From Lachnospiraceae bacterium (GTDB taxonomy: Bacteria; Bacillota; Clostridia; Lachnospirales; Lachnospiraceae): 35,809 bases of DNA. The translations under genes and the position numbers were made by a program. A model generated the notes under the pieces. That model saw nothing but the letters and a program-made list of their open reading frames with translations, made no database searches and was not told the origin of the DNA. Below are positions 1-7,570 of this stretch, in pieces; position 1 is the stretch's first letter; each line of letters starts with the position of its first letter. The stretch covers positions 1 through 35,809 of the forward strand of contig CAJTIU010000044.1 of assembly GCA_910576335.1 (NCBI GenBank), written 5' to 3'.

Positions 1-54
1 CCGCACAGCTATAACGGCTACCGCACGCCATACCAGGCACGAACGGCAGCATAA
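1..54 (+). CDS. C-terminal end of an integrase-core (IS3/IS481-like) transposase, 5' end outside the window
   Basis: The frame is open from base 1 to a TAA at 52-54 and encodes 17 residues, including YNGYRTPYQAR. The spacing of YN, YRTP and a following short basic tail resembles the extreme C-terminus of DDE integrase-core transposases (the YN..RPH..YRTP region of IS3 and IS481 OrfB proteins). Nothing of the catalytic core is in the window. The non-coding sequence after it looks like the end of an insertion sequence, which supports the call. A chance open frame of this length cannot be excluded. Confidence 0.4.
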   Translation, partial: PHSYNGYRTPYQARTAA

Positions 55-246
55 GGAGAGGCGGGAGCATGCCTCATCATTGGATTGCTTGATCACCCAA
101 AATCGGAGCTGGAAGGTTTTGTCAATGGCACGGCCGCGCAGCGGTGCGAAGCACCATTGATAAAAGCTGACAGCCCCGATAGACTCCAGGCAACAATCCA
201 ATATATTTTTAGCCACAAATGTTACAAAAATGCTTGACCACTACAT
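1..246 (+). mobile_element. Right-hand end of an insertion sequence
   Basis: The transposase tail (1-54) is followed by about 190 bases without a credible gene. They hold a small hairpin (GGTGC-GAA-GCACC near 142-154) and end in sequence whose complement begins TGTAGTGGTCAAGC, a TG-start terminus of the kind seen on many IS3/IS21-type elements. The boundary at about 246 is a guess from that terminus, since the left end and the target duplication are outside the window. Bases 247-361, before the next frame, hold only a 6-bp inverted repeat (CACACC/GGTGTG, 327-342). The element sits immediately upstream of a permease that lacks its N-terminus, so insertion or IS-mediated deletion is the likely cause. 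Confidence 0.45.
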
Positions 247-361
247 TTTTTGGCAATTCAATTATACCACAGGAAAGAGGTTTGTGCCTTTTTTATTGGC
301 TAAAGTATTGATTTTTCAAGGTTCAACACACCATACGGTGTGGGAAGTTTGAGTAAAAAAT

Positions 362-1486
362 ATGCCGGAAATGGAGCATGTATATCCAACCAGGTATACC
401 CTGGGTGAATTGACCCATATAGAAAGTACAGATTATGAGAACTATTGCGAAACCTATTTCGATGAGATGAACCGGTCATCAGAATTCAAAAAATATGGCG
501 GCATCTGTATTCCACAGGAAGACGGAACGTATCGTATTAAATATGACGTGTACGGTTATGATGAAGAACTGATGGAGCAGCTTGGAGATTTTATTCTGGA
601 GGGTGAGATTGACCCGGAAGAAATAAGAGATGGCAATCAGATTATTGTAGTGGCAAATATGGACGGCCAGGGCAATTATTATTTTTATGGAAAGAAGCCT
701 GGAGATACCATCCTTCTTCGTGTTCCAAAGAAGGACAGCTATACAGACGAATTACTGAAATTCCAAAGCGAAGATGAATGCTATATGGAGCAGGAATTTC
801 AGATTGCCGCAATCGTAAGCCGTTCCCTGGCCCGGGAACAGGATTTTTTAAATACTGGCGCCTGGAGCCAGGTTCAGATGCCGAGTGTCATTATGACAAA
901 CGAGCAGATGGAAGAAAATTTTGCAATAAACGATTATAGCTTTATTAATGCATCCCCGAATCCGGATACAGAGGCAGAAAGTGTAAGTAATCAGATATTA
1001 CAGGTTATACGTGATGTTCCGGGGGCGGTTCTGGTAGATTATAGTACTGCGATCAAGACACAGAGGAACTATCTGAGACAGCAGCAGATTTTCTTTTCCA
1101 GTATAGCAGGGGTTCTTTTTGCGATCAGTCTGTTCCATATTGTGAATAGTATGAACCATACTGTTTTTGCAAGAAGAAGGGAGTATGGAATTATCCGTGC
1201 TATGGGTATTACGGATATTGGTTTTTATAAAATGATCCTGCAGACCGGAGTTCTGTACGGAGTGTTAACGGATGTACTGATTTATTTGGTCTATCATTGG
1301 ATTCTTCGCAGAGTGATGGATTACTATATGGTGCACGTATTGCAGTTTCTACATGTTCAGACAGGGGTTCCGGATCAGGTTTTGTTTGGAATTATGATAC
1401 TAAATGTGATGATCGCAGCCGCGGCAGTCATGTTTCCGGCATGGAAGCTTGTAAGAGAAAATATCATAAGAGAGATTGCATGTTAA
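362..1486 (+). pseudogene. 5'-truncated FtsX-like ABC transporter permease
   Basis: The 374-residue frame ends in a recognisable FtsX permease domain with three hydrophobic segments at about residues 240-262, 290-312 and 340-365, including RREYGIIRAMGIT, the coupling-loop motif of MacB/FtsX-type permeases. Residues 1-220 look like the extracytoplasmic domain that normally follows a first membrane helix. That first helix and the N-terminal part are missing: an in-frame TGA lies at 350-352 just upstream, and no SD sequence precedes the ATG at 362. Complete permeases of this class are usually much longer, with four or more membrane segments and a partner ATPase, which is absent here. I infer a remnant left by the adjacent IS. 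It could still be transcribed but is unlikely to make a working exporter. Confidence 0.75.
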
Positions 1487-1578
1487 GGTGTTATACTCAC
1501 AGAAAAGGGTATAAATCGTGATGATGAAATTAGAAAGTATACCGGAACTAATGATCCAAAAGAACAGGAGGAACAAAT

Positions 1579-2079
1579 ATGCAGAGTATGACCAATAGAG
1601 AAAATGAAATCCAGGTTTCTGTAACACGATATCACAAATTTATAAATTACCTGTGTGTTTTTCTGCAGGCAGGGACGTTTCTGTACCTTCTTTTTGTCTG
1701 GAATCGTCTGCCGGACAGGATTCCGACACATTATAATGGCATCGGAGAAATTGACGGCTACGGGACTCGCTTTACGATCTGGATATGTCCAGTGGCCATG
1801 ATTCTGATGTATCAACTCACAGGACTTGTAGAAAGGCACCCTTCTTGGTGGAATACGGGCGTCACAGTTACAAAAACAAATGCGGCAAGGGTATACGGTA
1901 TCGTGAAAAATATGATTGTAACATTAAAGTTTGTATTGGTGCTCACTTTTGCATACTTAAGTGTATGGACTACCACGGGAAGAAACCTGGGAGCATGGTT
2001 TACGCCTGTAAGTCTTTCTGCCGTATTTCTTCCTATTATCATATTCCTTGTTCTCCTTTTCAAGGCAGCAAAGGAGTGA
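1579..2079 (+). CDS. DUF1648 domain membrane protein
   Basis: This 166-residue protein has hydrophobic segments near residues 22-42, 63-80, 113-130 and 143-162. The first loop carries LPDRIPTHYNGIGEIDGYG, the typical DUF1648 signature (loss of the LP..IP.HY.. pattern would argue against it). DUF1648 occurs alone and in SdpI-type immunity proteins; here the SdpI C-terminal half is not present. The start is supported by GGAGG seven bases before the ATG. It follows the truncated permease by about 90 bases, a context seen for small membrane proteins near ABC-transporter or GntR-type operons. The substrate or partner is unknown, and a role in envelope stress or bacteriocin immunity is only a guess. 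Confidence 0.8.
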   Translation: MQSMTNRENEIQVSVTRYHKFINYLCVFLQAGTFLYLLFVWNRLPDRIPTHYNGIGEIDGYGTRFTIWICPVAMILMYQLTGLVERHPSWWNTGVTVTKTNAARVYGIVKNMIVTLKFVLVLTFAYLSVWTTTGRNLGAWFTPVSLSAVFLPIIIFLVLLFKAAKE

Positions 2080-2181
2080 AGACCGGCTGATGATCACGGC
2101 ACAGGAATACGCCAAACTGCGCATTCTATGAGAATAAACTTATGGACTGGACGAATCGAATGAAAAAAATGTACAAAAGAG

Positions 2182-2210
2182 TTGTAATGGAATGAATTTT
2201 TTAGTACAAT
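2182..2210 (+). promoter_or_regulatory. Sigma-A-type promoter for the EF-G paralog
   Basis: TTGTAA at 2182-2187 and TACAAT at 2205-2210 are separated by exactly 17 bases, about 75 bases before the chosen start of the EF-G paralog. The 206-base gap between the DUF1648 gene and this gene has no other convincing feature; a short frame beginning at about 2090 is too small to call. Confidence 0.6.
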
Positions 2211-2285
2211 GTATACATGACATTTTTAGTTGCTGTCGGCAAGTGGGCAGCAATAACATTACGAACGCAAGGAGGCAGCAAAAAT

Positions 2286-4361
2286 ATGAAGGTTTATAGA
2301 ACTGACGAGATCAGAAATGTCGTACTCTTGGGACATGGCGGCTGTGGTAAGACCAGTCTTGCCGAGGCTATGGCTTATGTATCAGGAGCAACGAATCGTA
2401 TGGGGAAGGTATCTGATAAGAATACGATTAGTGATTTTGATAAAGAGGAGCAGAAGAGGGGATTTTCCATTAGTACGACACTGATTCCGATTGAGTGGGA
2501 AAAGGCGAAGATTAACATTCTTGACACTCCGGGATATTTTGATTTCGTAGGTGAAGTAGAAGAGGCAGTGAGCGCGGCAGATGCGGCGGTAATCGTAGTA
2601 TCCGGTAAGGCGGGAGTCGAGGTTGGAACCGAGAAGGCGTGGGAGCTGTGTGATAAGTATAATCTTCCAAGGATGGTGTACGTGACGGAGATGGATGTGG
2701 ATGATGCAAGCTTCCGTCAGGTTGTTGAGGATCTGAATGACAGATACGGCAAGGTGATTGCGCCGCATTTCCAGCCAATCCGTGAGAATGAGAAGCTGGT
2801 GGGCTATGTCAATATCATTAAGAACGCCGGCAGACGCTACACGGGTATCGGACAGAGAGAAGAATGTGAGATCCCGGATTATTGTAAGGAAAACCTGGAG
2901 ACCTATCGCGAGAAGCTCCTTGAGGCGGTGGCAGAGACAAGCGAAGAATTTATGGACCGCTATTTTGCAGGCGAAGAGTTCTCAGTAGAGGAGATCCGTG
3001 CAGCGATGCGTACAGAAGTTATGGAAGGAAGCATTGTTCCGGTAGCCATGGGCTCCAATATCCAGGCGCAGGGAGTTGCGAATCTGTTATCTGACATTGT
3101 AAGATTTTTCCCAAGTCCGGATCTCAGAGAATGTGCAGGCATCAACCGCAAGACGAATGAGATCTATGAGGCGGATTATGACTTCGCAAAGGCAAAGTCT
3201 GCTTATGTATTTAAGACAATGGTAGATCCTTTCATCGGTAAGTATTCCTTTGTGAAGGTTTGTTCAGGCGTGCTAAAGGGAGAGGATGTCCTCTATAACA
3301 GCACCTCAGAGGCAGATGAGAAGCTTGGAAAGATCTATACGATGTCAGGAAATAAGCCGCTAGAGATCAGCGAGCTCTTCGCAGGAGATATCGGGGCCAT
3401 CGGTAAGCTTACAAATACGAAGACAGGGGATACTCTTTCAGCTAAGGGTACACCGGTTCTTTTTGGAAAGACAGAATATTCTAGACCATATACATATATG
3501 AGATATGCGACCAAGAACAAAGGGGATGAAGATAAGGTATCCCAGGCTCTTCAGAGAATGATGGCGGAGGATGTAACCCTCAAGTCTGTTAATGACAGTG
3601 AGAACCGCCAGACACTGATCTATGGCATGGGAGACCAGCATCTGGAGATTGTGGTAAGCAAGCTTGCAGAGAGGTACAAATGCGAGGTAATCTTAGAGAC
3701 ACCGAAGGTTGCCTTCAGAGAAACCATTAAGAAGAAATCAGATGTGGATACAAAGTATAAGAAGCAGTCTGGCGGACATGGACAGTACGGACATGTTAAG
3801 ATGCGGTTCGAACCATCCGGCGACATGGATACCCCGTATGTATTTGAAGAAGAGGTAGTCGGCGGAGCAGTTCCGAAGAACTATTTCCCGGCAGTGGAAA
3901 AGGGTCTTCAGGATTCTGTAATAAAGGGGCCTCTTGCCGGATATCCGGTAGTTGGCGTGAAGGCAGTGCTTTATGACGGCTCCTACCATCCGGTGGATTC
4001 CTCTGAGATGGCATTTAAGACCGCAACAGTCCAGGCATTTAAGAAGGGATTTATGGAAGCAGGCCCGGTCCTCTTAGAGCCAATCGCATCTGTAAAGGTA
4101 ACGGTGCCGGATGACTATACAGGCGATGTTATGGGTGACTTGAATAAGCGGCGCGGCCGGGTGCTTGGTATGAACCCGACAGGAAATGGCAGACAGGTAA
4201 TTGAGGCTGATGTTCCAATGACAGGTCTTTTCGGATACTGTACAACGCTTCGCTCTATGACAGGCGGAAGAGGTACTTATGAGTATGAGTTTGCCCGCTA
4301 TGAGCAGGCGCCGTCCGATGTCCAGGAAGCAGAGATTGCCAAAAGAGCAGCAGACGAATAG
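2286..4361 (+). CDS. EF-G-like translational GTPase with atypical G motifs
   Basis: This 691-residue protein has the full five-domain EF-G layout. The P-loop is GHGGCGKT (residues 16-23), the switch II motif is DTPGY (80-84) and the G4 position reads TEMD (134-137). Domain IV keeps the tip loop DGSYHPVDSSEMAF. In canonical EF-G these read AHIDAGKT, DTPGH and NKMD, so the GTPase-activating His is Tyr and the guanine-specifying Asn-Lys is lost, while the domain IV tip that enters the ribosomal A site is intact. This matches a group of EF-G paralogs known in Clostridia whose role is unclear; it is not Tet(M), which keeps DTPGH. The ATG at 2286 follows AAGGAGG at a good distance; an upstream in-frame ATG at 2217 has no SD. 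It is monocistronic, with its own promoter, and a structured repeat starts on its stop codon. Confidence 0.9.
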   Translation: MKVYRTDEIRNVVLLGHGGCGKTSLAEAMAYVSGATNRMGKVSDKNTISDFDKEEQKRGFSISTTLIPIEWEKAKINILDTPGYFDFVGEVEEAVSAADAAVIVVSGKAGVEVGTEKAWELCDKYNLPRMVYVTEMDVDDASFRQVVEDLNDRYGKVIAPHFQPIRENEKLVGYVNIIKNAGRRYTGIGQREECEIPDYCKENLETYREKLLEAVAETSEEFMDRYFAGEEFSVEEIRAAMRTEVMEGSIVPVAMGSNIQAQGVANLLSDIVRFFPSPDLRECAGINRKTNEIYEADYDFAKAKSAYVFKTMVDPFIGKYSFVKVCSGVLKGEDVLYNSTSEADEKLGKIYTMSGNKPLEISELFAGDIGAIGKLTNTKTGDTLSAKGTPVLFGKTEYSRPYTYMRYATKNKGDEDKVSQALQRMMAEDVTLKSVNDSENRQTLIYGMGDQHLEIVVSKLAERYKCEVILETPKVAFRETIKKKSDVDTKYKKQSGGHGQYGHVKMRFEPSGDMDTPYVFEEEVVGGAVPKNYFPAVEKGLQDSVIKGPLAGYPVVGVKAVLYDGSYHPVDSSEMAFKTATVQAFKKGFMEAGPVLLEPIASVKVTVPDDYTGDVMGDLNKRRGRVLGMNPTGNGRQVIEADVPMTGLFGYCTTLRSMTGGRGTYEYEFARYEQAPSDVQEAEIAKRAADE

Positions 4362-4487
4362 TTACTGTTCACTCAGGACTTTGCATTTACTGCAAAGTCC
4401 GTAAGAAAATGATTCAGGTGTGAGCAAATCCCATTCGCGAAGCGAATGGGATTTGCGAATGTTACTGTGAACGGAGTGAACAGTAAC
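4361..4487. repeat. Cloverleaf-like palindromic intergenic element (copy 1)
   Basis: An outer perfect 14-bp stem (4361-4374 with 4474-4487, GTTACTGTTCACTC and its complement) encloses two perfect hairpins: a 10-bp stem at 4376-4400 and a 15-bp stem with a GAA loop at 4424-4456. A second GTTACTGT at 4461-4468 can instead pair locally with 4480-4487, giving an alternative fold. The element begins on the last base of the EF-G paralog stop codon. A related element with a nearly identical terminal arm lies after pcrA at 27415-27583. It could be a REP/MITE-like mobile repeat or a structured RNA 3' end. Confidence 0.75.
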
Positions 4488-4501
4488 ACGATAAATAAAA
4501 C

Positions 4502-4538
4502 ACAAGAAAAAAAGCCCTAAAAGGGCTTTTTTTCTTGT
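4502..4538. terminator. Rho-independent terminator, symmetric
   Basis: A perfect 17-bp stem (4502-4518 with 4522-4538) with an AAA loop has a GCCCT/AGGGC core flanked by seven A on the left and seven T on the right. It can therefore terminate transcription from either side. It ends the EF-G paralog transcript after the cloverleaf element. Confidence 0.9.
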
Positions 4539-4549
4539 TATAAAGGTGC

Positions 4550-4555
4550 TATAAT
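4550..4555 (+). promoter_or_regulatory. Candidate -10 element for the trk operon
   Basis: TATAAT lies just after the terminator and 124 bases upstream of trkA. No good -35 is present at 17 bases; the T-rich side of the terminator occupies that position. Confidence 0.35.
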
Positions 4556-4678
4556 CCATTGGTGTGGTAACTGTTTTTCTTTGAATAATAACCGGTTTCA
4601 GACAGATGCCCGTGTACAATTGTGAAGATATGGAACAGTTTCCGGCATGATACTATATACAAAAAGAGGATTATAGAA

Positions 4679-6037
4679 ATGAGGATTGTAATTATAGGTG
4701 ACGGTAAGGTGGGGCATAAGCTTACAACCCAGCTGTCCGAAGAGGATTATGATATTGTTTTAATTGATCAGAATGAGGGGAAGCTGCAGGCAGCGCTGAA
4801 TCAGCTGGATATTTTCTGCATTACGGGAAATGGCGCGGATGTGGAGATACAGAGGCAGGCGGATGTACCAAATGCAGATCTTGTGATTGCATGTGCTTCT
4901 TCTGATGAGATGAATATGCTGTGCTGTCTTCTGGCAAGAAAGATTGGGGCAAAGCATACGATTGCCAGGCTCAGAAATCCCATATACTATCAGCAGATCG
5001 ATCTTCTGAAAGCAGACCTGCACCTTAGTATGGCAGTAAATCCCGAGCTTGCCGCTGCAAATGAGGTGGCAAGGGTTCTCCTGTTCCCGGAGGCAAACAA
5101 GGTGGAGACCTTTATGAAGGGGAAGGTAGAACTGGTGGAGGTTCCTGTCCGTGAGGACAGCCAGCTTGCTGATTTGTCTCTGGCAGAGATATACAGACGG
5201 TTTCAGATCAAGATGCTTGTATGTGCTGTTAAACGGGGAAACGATGTCTATATTCCAGATGGTGGTTTTGTCCTGAGGCAGGGGGATAAGCTTCACATTG
5301 CTGCTGCCCATGGAAACCTCAAGATCTTTTTTAAGTCAATGGGAAAGAAGAATGCGAAGATTAAGAATGTACTGATCTGTGGAGGCGGGCATCTGTGCTT
5401 CTATTTAACAAAGCAGCTTCTGCAGGCTGGAATGCAGGTAAAAATTATTGAGAAAAATGAAAAAAGATGTGAGGAGCTCTGTGAGCAGCTTCCCAAAGCC
5501 ATGGTGATCCATGGGGATGCGGCTGACCAGGATCTGCTTCTTGAAGAGGGACTTCAGAGCGCCGATGCATTAGTTGCTCTTACCGGAATGGATGAGGAGA
5601 ATATTATCATGTCTCTTTATGCAAAGACCCAGGGCGTGAAAAAGATTATTGCAAAGGTGAATAATGATACCCGTGCACAGATGGTGGAGGAGCTGGGAAT
5701 CGACAGCACGGTTTCGGCGAAGGGTGCAGCCGCCAATGCAATCCTTAACTATGTAAAAGCACGTATGAATTCCTATAGCAATGCCAATGTTGAGACCATG
5801 TACCGTTTGGTAAATGGGAGGATAGAGGCTCAGGAGTATATTATCAGACAGCAGTGTGAATATACAGATATTCCGCTTAGGGATCTTACAACAAAGTCCA
5901 ACCACTTGATTGCCTGTATCGGCCGGAAGCGGAATATTATTATTCCCAATGGTGATGATCACCTGGAGGTGGGAGACAGTGTGATCGTAGTTACGAAAGA
6001 GCATGCAATCAGAGAATTTAGGGATATACTTGCATAG
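4679..6037 (+). CDS. trkA: Trk potassium uptake system NAD-binding regulatory protein TrkA
   Basis: This cytosolic gating subunit of the Trk/Ktr potassium channel binds NAD(H) and nucleotides and controls TrkH. At 452 residues it has the usual two-lobed length. RCK-N repeats begin at residue 1 (RIVIIGDGKVGHKL) and near 235 (NVLICGGGHLCFYL), each a Rossmann glycine motif, and each is followed by an RCK-C domain (about 135-220 and 370-450). An upstream in-frame GTG at 4622 exists, but the ATG at 4679 is preceded by AGAGGA at normal spacing and begins at the first Rossmann strand, so I chose it. trkH follows after 19 bases, forming an operon, and a membrane protein of unknown role comes next. 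Confidence 0.95.
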   Translation: MRIVIIGDGKVGHKLTTQLSEEDYDIVLIDQNEGKLQAALNQLDIFCITGNGADVEIQRQADVPNADLVIACASSDEMNMLCCLLARKIGAKHTIARLRNPIYYQQIDLLKADLHLSMAVNPELAAANEVARVLLFPEANKVETFMKGKVELVEVPVREDSQLADLSLAEIYRRFQIKMLVCAVKRGNDVYIPDGGFVLRQGDKLHIAAAHGNLKIFFKSMGKKNAKIKNVLICGGGHLCFYLTKQLLQAGMQVKIIEKNEKRCEELCEQLPKAMVIHGDAADQDLLLEEGLQSADALVALTGMDEENIIMSLYAKTQGVKKIIAKVNNDTRAQMVEELGIDSTVSAKGAAANAILNYVKARMNSYSNANVETMYRLVNGRIEAQEYIIRQQCEYTDIPLRDLTTKSNHLIACIGRKRNIIIPNGDDHLEVGDSVIVVTKEHAIREFRDILA

Positions 6038-6056
6038 GAGAGTCAGAAGAAAAGCC

Positions 6057-7505
6057 ATGAATCATAAAATGATACGTTTTATATTAGCAAAGATGTTGGG
6101 AGTGGAGGCACTGCTTCTGCTGCTTCCTGCACTGACAGGAGTGATTTACGGGGAGTTTAAGGAGGCATGTGCTTTCCTGATTCCTGCAGCGGTCCTTCTG
6201 CTTATATTTGTTTTTTTTGGACGTAGAAAGCCAGAGGCACCGTCAATCTATGGGAAGGACGGTATGATTATCGTTGCAAGTGCATGGGGGCTCTGGTCCC
6301 TGTTTGGCGCACTCCCGTTTACCATATCCGGAAGCATTCCGAATTATGTGGATGCACTGTTCGAGATGGTATCCGGATTTACAACGACAGGTTCCTCTAT
6401 TTTAAGAGATGTGGAGGCACTTCCCCGGTGTATGCTGTTCTGGAGGAGTTTCTCCCACTGGGTAGGCGGTATGGGAGTGCTTGTATTTGTCATGATGCTG
6501 ACAACACTGGATAAGAAGAACTCTATGTATCTGATGCGTGCAGAGGTTCCGGGTCCTGAAAAGGATAAGCTTGTGCCCAAGACTATGTCTACAGCAAGAA
6601 TCCTGTACGGAATTTACTTTGGCATGACTGTGCTTGAGGTGATCCTGCTGATCCTTGGAGGAATGGATCTTTTTGATAGTCTGATCCATGCCTTTGGCAC
6701 CGCTGGAACCGGAGGATTTTCCAATTATACACAGAGTGTGGGACATTTTGACAGCGCATACATTGATGGAGTAATCACTCTGTTCATGATTTTATTTGGG
6801 GTGAATTTTAACCTGTATTTCTTCCTTCTGATCAAAGAGGCAAAGCAGGTATGGAAAAATGAAGAGCTGAAGGCTTACCTGGGAATTATTGCAGCAGCAG
6901 CACTGGCGATTACAATAAATACAAGCAGCCAGTATCCCAGTCCGTTTACGGCATTCCGGTATGCAATCTTCCAGGTTGCGTCCATCATTACGACTACTGG
7001 GTATGCGACTGCAGATTATAACGTGTGGCCCATGTTTTCCCAGTGCATCATTATATTTCTGATGATTGTCGGCGCATGTGCGTCTTCAACAGGAGGCGGA
7101 ATCAAGGTGTCCAGGGTGCTGATTATATTTAAAACGATCAGACAGGGAATCAAACAGCTGGTACACCCACAGTCAGTGAATATTATCCGTATTAATGGGA
7201 AGAAGATGAGCCAGGATATTTTGAAAAATGTCTATGTGTACCTGATGGCATATGTCGGGATCATGGTGGTGTCTGTTCTTCTGGTTTCTTTGGATAACAA
7301 GGACTTTGCGACTACATTCAGTTCCGTCATTACAACACTGAACAATATTGGTCCAGGTATTGCAGAGGTGGGGCCGGCCGGCAGTTTTGCAGATTTTTCG
7401 ATTCCGTCCAAGCTGGTGTTCTGCTTTGACATGCTTGCCGGCAGGCTGGAGATCTTCCCGTTTTTGATGCTGCTTACGTCATTTTCATGGAGAAAGAAAT
7501 TTTAA
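6057..7505 (+). CDS. trkH: Trk potassium uptake transmembrane subunit TrkH
   Basis: This 482-residue membrane protein forms the potassium-conducting pore of the Trk system with TrkA. Four pore-loop repeats are visible as in all TrkH/KtrB proteins: SGFTTTGSS, GTAGTGGFSN, ITTTGYATADYN and NNIGPGIAEVGP, each with the selectivity-filter glycine. Membrane segments are spread along the full length, and the protein ends in the usual short basic tail (SWRKKF). I place the start at ATG 6057, where the family N-terminus begins; the frame extends 18 codons upstream into trkA without a better SD. The start lies 19 bases after trkA, so the genes are very likely co-transcribed and made in matched amounts. 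Confidence 0.95.
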   Translation: MNHKMIRFILAKMLGVEALLLLLPALTGVIYGEFKEACAFLIPAAVLLLIFVFFGRRKPEAPSIYGKDGMIIVASAWGLWSLFGALPFTISGSIPNYVDALFEMVSGFTTTGSSILRDVEALPRCMLFWRSFSHWVGGMGVLVFVMMLTTLDKKNSMYLMRAEVPGPEKDKLVPKTMSTARILYGIYFGMTVLEVILLILGGMDLFDSLIHAFGTAGTGGFSNYTQSVGHFDSAYIDGVITLFMILFGVNFNLYFFLLIKEAKQVWKNEELKAYLGIIAAAALAITINTSSQYPSPFTAFRYAIFQVASIITTTGYATADYNVWPMFSQCIIIFLMIVGACASSTGGGIKVSRVLIIFKTIRQGIKQLVHPQSVNIIRINGKKMSQDILKNVYVYLMAYVGIMVVSVLLVSLDNKDFATTFSSVITTLNNIGPGIAEVGPAGSFADFSIPSKLVFCFDMLAGRLEIFPFLMLLTSFSWRKKF

Positions 7506-7513
7506 CATAACAA

Positions 7514-7544
7514 TTCAGACAGGTCTGAGGGCAGCTTGTCTGAA
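7514..7544 (+). other. Hairpin between trkH and the next gene
   Basis: TTCAGACA (7514-7521) pairs with TGTCTGAA (7537-7544), an 8-bp stem with a 15-base loop, extended by AACA/TGTT outside. It lacks a T-run and sits only 27 bases before the next start, so it is more likely a processing or attenuating stem than a terminator. Confidence 0.5.
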
Positions 7545-7570
7545 CTGTTACATTTTAACGGAGGTATAAT

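Noticed and set aside
1518-1595. Short frame of 25 codons between the permease remnant and the DUF1648 gene
   Set aside because: No SD fits it, it overlaps the next gene's SD and start, and nothing in it is recognisable.
2286-4361. Ribosome-protection (tetracycline resistance) protein
   Set aside because: Tet(M)/Tet(O)-type proteins keep DTPGH and have different domain IV loops; this one has the EF-G tip sequence.
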